Positions 37,675 to 49,594 are shown, numbered from the stretch's first letter. The stretch is DNA of 64,000 nucleotides from Sipunculus nudus (GCA_026874595.1 CM049306.1:37838019-37902018), one strand, 5' to 3'. Notes: generated from the letters alone by a model not told the origin. Made by a program: numbers and translations.

Positions 37675-37840
37675 TATATTGTATATAAATATAGCATAAT
37701 CTCTATTCCCTTATGTGACTGTATAGTGTCGCTCCTGTGGGCCAATACTAGAACTCATACTAGGACTCATAGTTGTCATTGCAAAGCATGTCATTGCCAA
37801 CATTGGGCAATAAACCTTGAAGGACACTGCCAAATGGAAA
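37675..37840 (+). repeat. Probable 5' LTR of element 1
   Basis: AT-rich segment with a TATA-like start, a match to the stub of the 3' LTR at 42805-42834, and a polyadenylation-type AATAAA near 37811. Exact edges are uncertain because the other LTR is truncated. Confidence 0.45.
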
Positions 37841-38083
37841 TTGTTCCTATCTATGAAAACAATGAGTAATCAACAGTAGCCCAGACCACAGCTATGGGCG
37901 TCTGACACTGCTGAGAGTGCCACATCAAGACAGTAAAGCCAGGGCCACAGCTAATTGCCCTTATTATCACTCAAGCACTGACACCGGTCACAGCAACAGA
38001 TCATTCGAGGTCAGTTGAGCTTTTTAAACGCTTAGAAACTGTTCCCAAGCCTTGAGATTGCTTCAAAATGGTTTAAGTAAAAT

Positions 38084-39010
38084 GTCCTTTCCCTGACTGT
38101 GCCTATGAAACTGCTGAAACCGAGGACGGTGCTGTCATTGCTGCCCTTCTTAACATACATGCTCAAGTTCACACTGCATCTGCTGGACCCACAAAGGCAG
38201 AAAAGTTAAAGCGCCCTTGTATTTCGGAAGCTGGGACCATTGAGGAGTGGACATACTACATGACACGATGGAAGGAATACCGTGAAGGAACAAAGCTGAC
38301 AGGCCAAGATATAGTGTCACAACTACTTGAATACTGCAATGACCAGCTCCGGAAGGACCTGACCCGCGCTGCAGGAGGAACCCTCACAGTCAAAACAGAG
38401 AGGGAGGTGCTCACAGCAATCGAAGCACTCGCAGTGAGCCGAGAAAACATGGTAGCCCGCGTCACTCTACACAATATGTCGCAAGACCGTGACGAACCCA
38501 TTAGGTCATTTAGTGCTCGAATATGAGGCCAGGCCAGCACGTTCAAGTATGTGACAAAATGTTTAGAAGACGGCAGCGGAGCTGATGTGGACTTCACTGA
38601 GACAATATTGCCGGATGTGCTTGCCCCTGGCATAGCCGACCAGGAGATCCAGCTGGATCTCCTTGGTGATCAGAATCAGGAGATGTCACTTGAAGAGATG
38701 CTCTCATTCATTGAGGCCAAGGAGTCTGGAAAGAAGTCAGCCTAAAGGCTACTAGATGTGCATGGCGCCAACGCTATGAATAGTGCCTACCGTCGGTCCA
38801 AGATGCATGAGTCAAATGGGAAACAGCCGGATTCAAAAGGGAGCCGGCCAGAACGCAGCAAGTCACTTGCTCATACTGTGAAGGCCGTGGCCATGGCAAG
38901 CGTGCCCCACCCCACGTGAGGGCGAAGGAATGCCCAGCATACAACCACAAGTGCCAGCTGTGCAACAGGGACCATCACACAGAAGGACTTTGTCGCAGCA
39001 AGGACAACCC
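38084..39010 (+). pseudogene. gag-like region of element 1 with zinc-knuckle
   Basis: Frames in series read a CPFPDC-type N-terminal motif, the capsid-like segment around EEWTYYMTRWKEY and KDLTRAAGG, and VARVTLHNMSQDRDEPIRSF. After stops at 38524 and 38743 come a CxxC…H zinc-knuckle-like SYCEGRGHGK and CQLCNRDHHTEGLC. Gag packages element RNA into particles; this copy cannot make a full product. The first in-frame Met upstream is preceded by a stop, so the native start is lost. Confidence 0.75.
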
Positions 39011-39139
39011 AAAGCCAAACAGTAAAGCCACTTTTGCCTATGACCAGGAAGCGGCGGCCTTTAGTGAATTCTCTGAGTTATGCAGCCTCCAGACCATTGG
39101 TCGCCACCGTGGAGGCCCCATTGCCATGGACCATCACCT

Positions 39140-39480
39140 ATACAATAACCTACGTAATATGTGGATGAGGAGACTATCACAGGCTCAGCCCCATATTCGC
39201 TTGAACGTTGCAGCCAACAAACAAGACTACAGGGACGTTCGCTTTGAACTTTTAACCCCCATAAGATCACAATCTCTGCTGGCAATGGCTGTTACAGGTT
39301 GCCAGAGCTGTGGCTGATCAACCGCCTCGGTCTACAGCGTGATGACCTGATACCTGTCACCATGAAGATGCACGCCGCCAACGAGAAGGGCATCAACATC
39401 CTCGGGGCTGTCATCTTTCGATTTCTTTGACAGGTAAACCAGGTCACCTGCTTGAGACGCGACAAATCACGTATGTCAGC
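39140..39480 (+). pseudogene. Protease-like region of element 1, active site lost
   Basis: The segment LLAMAVTGCQSC aligns to the aspartic-protease active site of this element family, where the first residue of the D-T-G triad should be Asp. Here it is Val (GTT at 39291-39293). Stops follow immediately. The downstream frame resumes with ITYVSDSSDKLFLSREAC, the post-protease linker. Confidence 0.6.
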
Positions 39481-39739
39481 GACAGCTCTGACAAACTCTT
39501 CCTCAGTCGAGAGGCATGTGAGCAGTTAGGCAAATCGTTCCCTACCCTTGGGGATGTCCACTCCTGTACTGTACGCCAATACCCGGATGAGTCGAGGATA
39601 ACTGCAAGCCCCGCGGCCGACACCGCCTCACGCGACTGCCTCGAGCGCAAGCTTGCACCGCCAATGCCAAAAGTGGTACCCTTCCCGGCGAAAACTAAAA
39701 GCATTCCTAGTTAACCACTACCAGGAAAGCCCGTACAAC

Positions 39740-40340
39740 ACGTGCACATCAGCCCCTACCAGTGATGTTGGGACCTCCAATCCGGCTCTTGATTGACCCT
39801 GACGCCACTACTGTGGCCTACCGCATCCCGATCCCTCTTCCACTACACAGGCAGGAGGAAGTCAAGGCAGGACTGGACCAAAATGTGAGGCATGGGGTGG
39901 TCGAGCCTGTTCCGATCGGGACTCCAGTGACTTGGTTTCATCGTATGATGATATGCGCCGAGAAAACCGGGAAGCCCCGGCGAACTGTTGAATTCCAGCC
40001 CCTCAATGCCCATGCTACCAGAGAAACCCATCACACATGCCGTCGCCCGTGGGAAATGGAAGACCGTCTTTGATGCCTGGAACGGTTACCATAGTGTAGC
40101 ACTGCATCTTGATGATAGGCACTACACCACCTTCATAACACTATGGGGCCGCTACCGATACTGCACAGCACCCCAAGGCTACATTGCCTCTGGGGATGGG
40201 TACTCTCGCCGCTACGATGGGATCGTTGCTGACATCCCGCAGAAAACGAAATCCATCGATGATGCCCTCCTGAGGGCCATACATGACTTCCTCACACCAC
40301 ACAACATCACTTCGATCTTGGTTTGGCCTTGTTAACCACC
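39740..40340 (+). pseudogene. Reverse-transcriptase region of element 1 with internal deletion
   Basis: Recognisable in successive frames: PIRLLIDPDA, VIEPV-like VVEPVPIGTPVTW, KPRRTVEFQPLNAHATRETHH, FDAWNGYHSVALH, TFITLWGRYRY, and a KSIDDALL block (the catalytic Asp-Asp site). Directly after LLRA the frame jumps to IHDFLTPHNIT, whereas the family normally has several dozen residues of palm and thumb in between, so an internal deletion sits near 40272. At least two frameshifts precede it. Confidence 0.8.
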
Positions 40341-40344
40341 TTTC

Positions 40345-40890
40345 AGTATGGCCGACCGCATGTTGCCGTTCCGCGAACTCAAGCCCGGTAACACCTTCAC
40401 TTTCGAGGAGGCCTTTCAAGCATCCAAAGAGGTTATCACAAAGGAAATCGGGACTGGGGTGCAGATCTTAGACAAAACCAATCCAACCTGCATTGCAAGT
40501 GATTGGTCGAAAGACGGCATCGGCTTCTGGATGTTCCACAAACACTGCAAATGCCTGGGCAAGACACCGTTCTATTGCAAAGATGGATAGAAGTCACTCT
40601 TGTTGGAAGTCGCTTCACCCATTCGGCTGAGTCCAGATACACCCCCATAGAAGGAGAAGCTCTAGCCGTTGCGGATGCCCTTGATTAAGCTAGATTCTTC
40701 GCTCTTGGTTGCACTGACCTCATTGAGGCAGTCGATCACAAGCCACTCCTCAAGATCCTTGGTGACCGATCACTCCAAGAGATATCCAATGACCACCTAT
40801 GGAAACCTAAAAGAGAAAACCCTTCGATACAGGTTCCGAATGGTCCACATGCCTGGCATCAGGAACAGAGTAGCAGATGCTGTCTAGCAA
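40345..40890 (+). pseudogene. Connection/RNase H-like region of element 1
   Basis: Contains MADRMLPFRELKPGN, then ASDWSKDGIGFWMFHKHC (RNase H first strand with catalytic Asp), FTHSAESRYTPIEGEALAV (the Glu-containing motif) and RYRFRMVHMPGIRNRVADA, broken by two frameshifts and a stop. The function would be removal of RNA from RNA:DNA hybrids; this copy is dead. Confidence 0.8.
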
Positions 40891-40969
40891 ATCATCGGGG
40901 GACAAGGAACCACAGATGCTCTATCTACCCGATGATGTTGCGCTTGAGATGCTCAAGCCGTTCGACACA

Positions 40970-42250
40970 ACTTCTTGGCAGGCATACGGACAGTCGAACC
41001 AACGGATCTGGATTCCATAGCCAGGCTCGGGATGGCAGCTATCTCCTCCCCTGCTGCACTACAATGCGTCACCTGGGACCGCGTTAGGGAGGCCACAGCC
41101 AGCGATGAGGATATGCACCTCCTTATGACGCTCCTTGAGGACGGCCTTCCTCAGTCTTGCCACGAGATGCCAACAACCCTTCGGTCTTACTACCAATTTC
41201 GTGAGCACCCGCACTCAACTGGCCGTGTGATCCTATACAGGGGCCGTGTCGTGATCCCGCCAAGCCTCCGCCAGGAAGGCCTATCAGTGCTTCACTCTGC
41301 ACACCAGGGCGCAACCTCGATGATCGCAAGAGCAGAATCCTCAGTCTTCTGCCCAGGGCCTAGCCATCGCCCAGACCCGCGCTGACTGCTCACACTGCAA
41401 CCGGATGGCACCATCCCAACCTAACGCACCACCGACACCCCTCACCCTGCCAATATACCCATTTAATTGTGTGTGCGCTGACTTTTTAAGCTACAAAGGA
41501 ACCACCCACCTTGTCATTGGGGGCCGTTATTCTAACAGGCCCTTCATTGAGAGTGCAATAGGTGGAGCCGAGGGTTTGATTGACAGCTTGAGGAGGTGCT
41601 TTGCCACATATGGCATATGACGAACTCTCATCGAATGGAGGCCCAGAATTCACTGCACTACCATTCGCCAATTCCTACTTACATGGGGAGTCCACCATGG
41701 CCTCTCATCAGAGTGCGTTTCCTCACAGCAACTGCCGGGCAGAGGTTGGTGTGAATACGGTTAAGCATATAATCACGGACAATACAGATGCCAATGGCAC
41801 TCTAGACACAGACGCCACCAAATGAGTTGTCCTCAAATACAGGAACATCCCTGATCCAGTCACCAAGCTGTCGCCCGCTATGTGAGTCTTCGGACGTCCC
41901 ATCAACGATTTCATACCTATACTGCCTAGCGCATAGCATATACCCTACCCACGACACTTGGAAAGAAACCCTGGCAGCTCGCGAAGAGGCGCTCCGAAAC
42001 AGGCATATGCGCAATGCTGAACGATTGACAGAACTCACAAAACGTCTCCCTCCATATCAGTCGGCGACTTCGTCAGGATCCAAAACAAGACCGGGCTGCA
42101 CTCCAACAAGTGGGACAAAACTGGACGGGTCATCCAGGTGAAGCAGTTTGACCAGTGTGTGGTCAAGGTCGATGGTTCTGGTAGAATAACACTTCTTCGA
42201 AGTTCCTTCGGAAGTACACCATCATGGAGGACCTTAGTCATTAAGCCAAA
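40970..42250 (+). pseudogene. Integrase-like region of element 1, second catalytic Asp replaced
   Basis: An H2C2-type zinc segment (…HSAHQGATSMIARAES … CPGP … CSHCNRMAPSQP) is followed by the core: CADFLSYKG with the first catalytic Asp, then SSNGGPEFTALP where the family has SSDGGPEF (Asp to Asn, codon AAT at 41634-41636), and FPHSNCRAEVGVNT with the Glu. Then come AREEALRNRHMR and a C-terminal KTGRVIQVKQFDQ-type chromatin-facing domain. Frames shift at about 41383, 41600 and 41825. Confidence 0.8.
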
Positions 42251-42804
42251 CGTATCGGGCCGGTGAACCCATCTCCTTCCCCAACCACCTCGATGACGGA
42301 TGAGGGCGAGCCTAATGAGCATCCTGTGAAACCACCTCCTCCTCAACCTCCTTCCCATGCAGCACACGCTACACTTCTTACTCAGGACTCATGGTAGTGC
42401 AGTTCGCCGCTGGCTCTCCCATACATGAACCCTGTGGAACCCCGACAAGCCCATCACGATCACCGCGAGGAATGACGCCTCGCCTGCCACGACTACCACT
42501 CCCACGACGGATCCTGGCAAAACAGACTCCGATATTACCTGGATTCCATGGCCCTGCGACATGCCCGACTACCTCCCTCCGTGGCCGCACTGTCAAAACG
42601 CCCCCTGTGGCACTCGGACTACCATTTGGAGTAGCTGGTGACAGTTGAAATTTGGTGTGCTTTGAGCTGGTGGTAAAGACCAGTCTACAACGGTGGGCCA
42701 AGTGCTGGTAACCTCTTGCCCCGCTTAACCAGTTTTCAGTTAGTCTTTCCTTTAGTTTGTTCTCAGTCTTCACCTTTTTACTATGTTTGCTAAAGGCTTG
42801 GGAG
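42250..42804 (+). other. Element 1 3' tail between integrase and LTR stub
   Basis: Pro/Thr-rich conceptual translation (PSPTTS, PPPPQPPSH) is typical of the Gypsy Pol C-terminal tail, followed by non-coding sequence up to a purine-rich stretch and the LTR start at 42805. Confidence 0.45.
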
Positions 42805-42835
42805 TGTAGAGCATCATCTCTATTCACTTAAATGA

Positions 42836-42997
42836 TTGTACCATGCGCCATTAAGCGGCCATCTTCATAACTACCCTTTTTATGGTATATTGACGGTAAA
42901 CATCAGGGTGGTTGTACGTCTGGAAAGTGAACCTAGGATTAAAAACCTTATGAAAAGTCAGCTGTCCCCAGTTCTTTATTACTGTCGATACATGACA
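42836..42997 (+). repeat. Left LTR of element 2, truncated and internally deleted
   Basis: Matches the right LTR in two pieces: ccatgcgccat…gacggt(t/a)(t/a)acatc and gttgtacgtctgg…gtcgatacat(g/t)aca. About 700 bp present in the right LTR are missing, and the deletion endpoints both lie at TTTACATC in the right LTR. The left edge is cut where element 1 begins. Confidence 0.8.
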
Positions 42998-43127
42998 TTA
43001 AATGGCGACAACCGTATCAGGACCGTGTGCGGTGTCTTCAAGAGTCCCTCGTCGGAGCCAGTTTCCTCTCAGCACTGCCGAACTTTTTTTGTGAACTTTC
43101 GGTGATTTCCCGGAAAACGAGGGGACA

Positions 43128-43900
43128 ATATGGCGGCTGCCGGTAACAAGATCGGCTTTGTGGGCCCGTATCAGGAAACTGAGGACTAGATTGCGTATTC
43201 CGAGCGTGTACAGCTCTACTTTGAAGCAAATGCTGTCTCTAGAGAAAGGCAAGTTCTTGAATTTCTTTCAACTATTGGCAGTAAAGCCTATACTGTTGTT
43301 AAAGTCGCTCATGTTGCCCACACCACCAAGTGAAAAGACTTTACAACAATGTATGGAGGCGCTGCGAGCGTATTATTGCCCCAAACCCTTGGTCATTGTT
43401 GAACTTTTTCGTTTAATGAAACGCTGTCAGACTGATTAACAATCAATTCAAGAATATACTAAAGAACTGAAGCGACTGAGCATTAGCTGTGAATTTGGGA
43501 CTACCTTAAACCTGCGTCTCAGGGATCAGTTTTTGGTCAGCCTTAACTGTGAGACCATTCAGCGCTGTCTGCTGGCCGAACGTGATTTAACATTCTCTGG
43601 AGCAGTGGAAATAGCAACGTCTATGGAGACAGCAGCTAAAGACAGCCAGAAACTGGCTAGTACTAGCAATAATGATGAAGAAACTGTACAGTTTGTTAAG
43701 AAGTCAACATACAGTAAGACTTCCAGTCAGGGGAAGCCAGCAGGCAGAATTCAGTGTTTTAGATGTGGTAATGAGAACCACAAAGCAGACACTTGAAAAC
43801 ATATTAACACTGTCTGTAATGGTTGTCATAAGCAGGGCCATTTACAACGTGTGCGTCGTAGCTCAGGCAGGAGAGGTCAACTGATTGGTTTTAAGCCTAG
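43128..43900 (+). pseudogene. gag-like region of element 2 with CCHC zinc knuckles
   Basis: It starts near ATGGCGGCTGCCGG. Frames in series show YSERVQLYFEAN, QVLEFLSTIGSKAY, then IQEYTKELKRLSISCEFG and LRDQFLVSLN, followed by CFRCGNENHKADT and CNGCHKQGHLQRVC, two CCHC knuckles. In-frame stops occur at 43188, 43332 and 43436, and the last residue of knuckle 1 is a stop instead of Cys. Confidence 0.8.
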
Positions 43901-44029
43901 AAAAAATGATCATTCAACAAAGCAAAAGAAACCTGCATGTGGCGGCAGTCGTGTGCATTATGTGGACACTAATGCTAGTTCTGATGCAGAGCAGGATCTA
44001 TCTGATACAGAGCAGTCACCATACAAGTT

Positions 44030-44360
44030 ATGGGCCATACACAGCAAAAAAGCATTGCCAAGATACTATGTTGAACTGTTGATTAATGGCCAGACTCTTA
44101 AATGGACATTGATATAGATGCTTCTGTATCCCTGATTAGTGAAAAGACATATAAGATGTCTTTACCAGACATTGTTCTTCACCAAGTGAAATATGTGTTG
44201 CAAACATATACAGGAGAACCCATATCCGTTCTTGGGATGATCAACGTTGCCGATTCATACAAAGGTCAGTCTGCCCATCTATCATTGTTTGTTGTACCAG
44301 GAGAGGGGCCATTTTTAATGGGACGTGTTTGGCTGAGTCTATTGAGATTAGCCAGGTTGT
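44030..44360 (+). pseudogene. Protease-like region of element 2
   Basis: YYVELLINGQTLKW leads to an active-site block that reads D-I-D-A instead of D-T-G/S-A, followed by SVSLISEKTYK and the flap/hydrophobic GRVWLSLL, as in retropepsins. The block is in a frame shifted from the upstream gag frame. The catalytic Asp is kept but its Thr/Ser-Gly partners are lost. Confidence 0.7.
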
Positions 44361-44491
44361 AAAAACCACCGCAGAAATTGGACTTACAGTTCATCTGCAT
44401 ATATCGATGCTTCTATAATGTGGGTTTTCGGATCAGGCAATTGCTGGTTCAATTGCCTACTTTGTACTTATTCACTTTAAAGGGGGAAATA

Positions 44492-45397
44492 TGAGGCATA
44501 TTGTGGTTTTATAAGATTATATGTCATACCCGATACCATGCGCCATATAGCAGCCATATTCGTAACTACTCGTTTATTGGTATATTGACGGTTTACATCT
44601 TACGCTCTTTACTCAGCGATTTACCTATAGGCCTACTACCTGTATCGTTAGCGCTGTTTGTTATGACCTCGTATCCTGAATTGCTACACCAGAGGGGAGC
44701 ACTGTATTTTTGTCCATTCAGATGAGACCTTGTGCAGGAAGACACAGCCAAGCGAGGAATAAACGAAGCCAATGTTGTTCATTTCGTTTTTAGTGACAGC
44801 TCATGGCCCTGGTAACCGTCTGAACGGGGCACAGGCTCAGAGAGAATGGCCCCAGACGTGGTTTGCTTAGGGCCTTGGGCACATATAGGATGTCCGGCCG
44901 GTGAGCTGTAATTCAAACGAAACGTAACAACAAAGGCTGCGTGCACACAACGCTGGCTGGTTTCAGTTCTGCAGACAACAGATACATGGCTACGCAAACA
45001 CAGTCATAATCGAATCGGTCGATGATGCGAGAATGCAGAGGGAGCAATAAAAATTGGACCATAAACTGTCATCAAATGGCGCTTAAAACGCAGCTATGGG
45101 CGGAGCCAGGCGGCCTGTCGAGTGTTTGTTTATTGGCATCTGGTTGGCTGCTTGTCATATCGTACGCACGTTTTATTCAGCGGACAACGAATCGCCACCT
45201 GGTGTCTAAATTTATCATAAACGGTCAAAGCAGGCGGCGGGAAAATCAGTTGCTTCATTAGAAGCGCAAGATTTCCGCTGCCTCGGGAGCGTATTTACAT
45301 CCGAGTTGTACGTCTGGAATGAAAAGTGAACCTTGGATTAAAAAACATTATGAAAAGTCAGTTGTCTCCAGTTCTTCATTAATGTCGATACATTACA
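44492..45397 (+). repeat. Right LTR of element 2 (about 906 bp)
   Basis: It starts TGAGGCATATTGTGG directly after the polypurine tract and ends …TCGATACATTACA, giving TG…CA termini. Its two ends match the shortened left LTR. The small frames inside are not genes. Confidence 0.75.
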
Positions 45398-45801
45398 GTC
45401 TGTCATCAATAGATATCACACTAGATCATTTAGGGCCAATGCGTTTAGTCAAGTACGTACTTCTGCGGAAGCATGCACTAGAAATGGTCACGAACCATTA
45501 ATGTACTAGAGGGTTCTGATAAGTGTATAATTACACATTTTGTGAGACAGATTCAGTTTGAAACATTATCTCTCAGCTTGAGAATCTTTAGAATCGTTCG
45601 AAGGCCGCGCGTATTTTTTAGGCTGATAAAATTCCTTCGATCACGGACGAATTCCGACCGATGTTCGGAGGAGGCTCGGATGTGCTTCAAACGATGTTCT
45701 GTCGGGCCCCTTTGCATTTCAGGTGCAGAAACATTCTTTGGACTCGGTCGGGACTCTATGCTTATGTGACCAAGATATGTGAAAATCGACAGACTTTGGC
45801 C
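45398..45801. other. Gene-free spacer
   Basis: Unique-looking sequence between the Ty3 element and the next inverted-repeat element; nothing recognised. Confidence 0.5.
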
Positions 45802-48800
45802 GGATTTAGCTCAGCTGACTATAAGTCATCTGAGCTCTAGTCATGGTCCATTGTCTGTTATCCGTCTGTCCATCCGTCCACCTGTAGATGTGGCACGTTT
45901 TGAAACCGTATGACCTAGGAATCCAAAGTTCGGCATAATGTTAGATGTCCCATAAATCTCCTACCAAGCCGAAAACTGGGTCTTTGAGACTTCGTTCTTT
46001 TGAGAAATTAAGAAAAAACCTCAATTTTTAATTAAAAACATTTTTACACTTCAGGACTGCCTAATATCAAAACCACTCATCTGTTTTCCCTCATATTCGC
46101 CATAAATATTCCTCTAGATAGTTCCTATGTACATGTTTGAAATTAGGACTGTATCATATAATTTTAAAAAGTAATGGGCCCAAACATATTGCGCTTTGTA
46201 ATAAATCAGGAACAATATTTGGTCACTTCTGCATTTACTTATATTCCATAAGGAGTAAGCTGAAAAACCTTTAACATTCTTCTTCTTGTAAACGGTCCAG
46301 GCAAATTGTTCAATATTTTACGGAAATGATCCCAGAGGCATGCCCTCTCAAGTTTGTTCAAATAGTTTGCGTTTGATGAATTTTGGCGGAGTTACACAAA
46401 TTTGAACCTTAGTTTTTTGGCCAAGTAAGCGTACTGACAAAGCAATCTTAGAAATTACTGGAGCTAGCATCACCAAGTATTGTGCAAATGTTGGTCACAT
46501 GACTCATATTTGAAATTGCCGATTTTGTGGCGCCACCTACATTGACCTGTTTTTATGGACAAACCCCTTTTAATTTTAGCCTCTTCCAGCTTAAAAATGT
46601 TGATGATGAAACTGTCTAGTTCAATCGTTCAATTTTTCACAAGAATTATCCTAGGATATGGTTCTTTCAGTCATATAAGAATAGACTGAGTTTGTTGATG
46701 TTTGGTTGAGTCGTGAAAAGCTTAAGTTTATCTTATGGCCATTATTAAGTCTATTTCAATCTGAAGACTGCAATAGTGTTCTTCAACAAAATTGTTGCTT
46801 CAATTATAAATTCTGTAACATTCCACAAAAATATTCTTAGGTGGCCTTTTTTCAAATTTACTTTAACAATGAAAGGATTCTATCTTTAATTATTTCTAGA
46901 TATTTTGATAAAAAGTCTTATAAATATGTCAGCTTGAAAAAAAGCATTTGAGCTAAAGTCCTTCAGTATGTGCAAAAAGATTTACAACAGGCCAAGATTG
47001 TGTCTGTATCTTTAATTAGGTTGGAAAACTGCAAACTGTTTTAGATTTGGCAAAAGGTCAACAGAGTTATTATAGGCAGGCACAAGGCATGTGTAGCATA
47101 GGTAGCATGTGATCACCTCCTAGGTGTCATGCCCCCAAAGGCTGCATGTGGAGCCAATCTGTTGGCTTATGCAATGGTGTGACTACTACTTAAGATTTGG
47201 CAACAGGCTCAATGTCAGTCTGGATCTATTAATAGATTTGGCAGACTGCCAACTGTATCAAATTAGGCAACAGGTCAAGAGTTCACTCAGTGCAGCCAGG
47301 TATAAGTCAAGAGTTCACTCAGTGCAGTAGCAGCATTCTATTTATGCCCACTGCATCAGATTTGGCACCAAAGTTCAGCCTGGATCTATTTATAGCTTTG
47401 GCAGACTGCAAACTTTGTCTGATTATGCAGCAGGTCAAGAGTTCACTCAGTGCAGCCAAGTGCAGTTCAAGAGTTCACTCAGTGCAGTAGCTTGAGTCAG
47501 CAATTTGTCACTGTTCACTCGGGGCAACTGCCTTTCTCACCTAAGCCTAGTCAGCCCAGTGCATCAGACTCAAGGTAAGTTTGATGTATTGGCCTGATAT
47601 TTTGACCTGTCTATACGTCTTTGATGGCTATCTCGTTAACAAGACAGGTGTCGCCACCTACAATGACTTTTGCACGGTGTATGTGCCTGCTTAACTTACA
47701 GAGGAATTTGATATATCAGCCTGAAATTGGGCACATTTATACATATCGGATAGCTTTGTTGTATACAAGACTGGTGTACATTGTATGGCCCTGCTTATTT
47801 CTTAGGAGGGGTGTGATATATCAGTATAAAATTGGTCATATGTATATATCTCTGATAACTTCGTTGTATACAAGACAAGTGGTGCCAGCTACAATCATTT
47901 TTGTCTTGTGTGCACCCATGCCAGAATTGCAGCAGTGATATTTGTGTAATTATTTCTTATTCAAAATGTTTAGTACTAGCATTGTTCATATACATGTTAC
48001 ACGTGTACTTGAAAAGTAATGGTCCAGCATTGAAGCATTATACCTGGTGTATATCCCATTGCACAGGTTCGCATTAGGCCTGTAGACCTTGTTAATGATA
48101 TAACCTGGTGAAAAATTGTTGTTATAGAACCTTGAAAATGGATAAAATGACTTATAGAGTTTTCAGAATCCGGCGTTTTGTCCATAGGCCATGGACAATA
48201 TGACCTTATTTAGGGTTTCAAACATTTTACCAAGAACTCCCTAGATGCTGAGGTCTTTGTCGAACTGCTACGGTTTTTGTTCATCTAACTATCTGGTGCT
48301 AAATGGTAACAGTGACCCCTTTTAGTGATCTAAGAAGATTCCAAGAGCTATCCCTGGATCTTAATTAAATTTGAAGGTTCTAGGTCAAACTGCACCATTA
48401 GTGCCCATCTGACTTATGGTATGATAAAATTATGTTTACAGAATGTACTCGAAGTGGCCTCAATTTGGTGTCCAAGAATTCATTTAAATCACGTTTCTGG
48501 ATACAACATTTATGGTTATGGCCATGTCCGACTCTCTTGGATATAAAAAATTAGGTTTTCATCGTTTATCTCTGAGAATATAGGGCACCATGATGTTAAA
48601 GCAGATTTGCCCATAACCTCCTTGAATTTTCAGCTGACTTTCCAAGTACTAAAATCATGTCGCAGATGAGACCATTAACCATTCATGCAGCTGGCTCAAA
48701 TAACAACTGTTTCCTATAGCTTGCAGAAAAATGGTCATGATGACCTATTTCATGTATCATGAAGGACCTCCTTAATATTATAGAAGATTATATACCTTAA

Positions 48801-49176
48801 GGATACAACTTGTTCCCCGTCTGACTGTCTGGGTGCTCAAATCACGTTTCTGCTCGTAGGTCACAGAATATAAGTCAACATGATCTAGCATAATTTCAGT
48901 TTTCCTGGGAGATTTGCCTAGAACCTCCCAGGATGTCGCGGTTTTTTTCAGTACAAAACCTCAACAACTAATCTTTGTTTTAATTCATGTTTTCGGCCAG
49001 TAGATCACAAAATATTGGTGATCTTGGTGAGACCTGCCTAGGACTACCTTGGCTGACAGTTAGGAGTTTCTAAGTCTAAAGGTAACGAATTGAGCACTTT
49101 TAATGGCCGCACGGACACCGGACAAAGGGTAATCGCTATATCTCAGATGATTAACAGTAAGCTGAGCTACAAATCT
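45802..49176. mobile_element. 3.4-kb non-autonomous element with about 35-bp inverted ends
   Basis: The left end GGATTTAGCTCAGCTGACTA…GTCATCTGAG and the reverse complement of the right end (AGATTTGTAGCTCAGCTTAC…TCATCTGAGA) pair over about 35 bp with small indels. The interior has no long ORF. It contains short repeated modules and a 'ccgtctgtccatccgtccacc' stretch near the left and 'cacggacaccggacaaag' near the right, typical of large non-coding repeats in mollusc genomes. A second family member's right end lies at 59525-59553. Confidence 0.65.
47225..47500. repeat. Internal tandem repeats of the 3.4-kb element
   Basis: 'caagagttcactcagtgcag' occurs four times, alternating with 'ctggatctatt(a/t)atag(a/c)tttggcagactgc'. 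Open frames here are repeat translations. Confidence 0.8.
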
Positions 49177-49427
49177 AAAATAATATGCAAACTTTTTTTT
49201 TTACATTGACATACACCTAATTTGCCAACGTTGGGAATAATCAGTTCGATCGATCTTCCTTGCCATGTAAGCATAGGCGGACTTTCATTTACATACTTTA
49301 TGTGTGTATTTATGAATGTTTTACCTGCTACAGTTGGTCTCTTTGGTTGAAGCAGTTTGTATCTGTGGTCTCTGTGATGAGAATACATTAGACGTTAGCA
49401 TATTAGACTGTGCGTGCATTAACCTTA

Positions 49428-49594
49428 ACAGTAATACCCCTTCGACTTGAAGACCACTTCCGAATAACAGCAACCCCGTTATAGCCATTACTATACATTT
49501 AGGCACCACGGAAATATACCGAATTTCGGTGTATGTTACGTGTCTTTGCTGGCCGTACATTAAAGGTGGTCGTGTGATCAGGGTTTTACTATAG
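49428..49594. mobile_element. Mariner-type MITE, 167 bp
   Basis: The left ACAGTAATACCCC…GACCAC and the reverse complement of the right end (CTATAGTAAAACCC…GACCACC) are inverted repeats of the CAGTAAAACCC type. Confidence 0.65.

Larger units (their letters stand above)
37675..42834 (+). mobile_element. Decayed Ty3/Gypsy-type retrotransposon (element 1)
   Basis: Order gag, protease, reverse transcriptase, RNase H, integrase on the plus strand. It resembles the K02A2.6-type Ty3 elements common in cnidarian and mollusc genomes. Every domain is broken by stops and frameshifts. The start of a 3' LTR-like sequence at 42805 (tgtagagcatcatctctattca) resembles tatagcataatctctattcc near 37691, so short LTRs with TGTA starts are inferred. 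The 3' LTR is cut off after about 30 bp, where element 2 begins. GC content is clearly above that of the surroundings. Confidence 0.85.
42836..45397 (+). mobile_element. Decayed Ty3/Gypsy-type retrotransposon (element 2), pol deleted
   Basis: Two LTRs flank only about 1.5 kb of interior with gag and a protease-like frame. No RT, RNase H or integrase remains. Just inside the left LTR is TTAAATGGCGACAACC, the usual 'TGGCGAC' primer-binding-site context of Gypsy elements. A polypurine tract AAAGGGGGAAATA ends at 44491, right before the right LTR. Confidence 0.85.
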
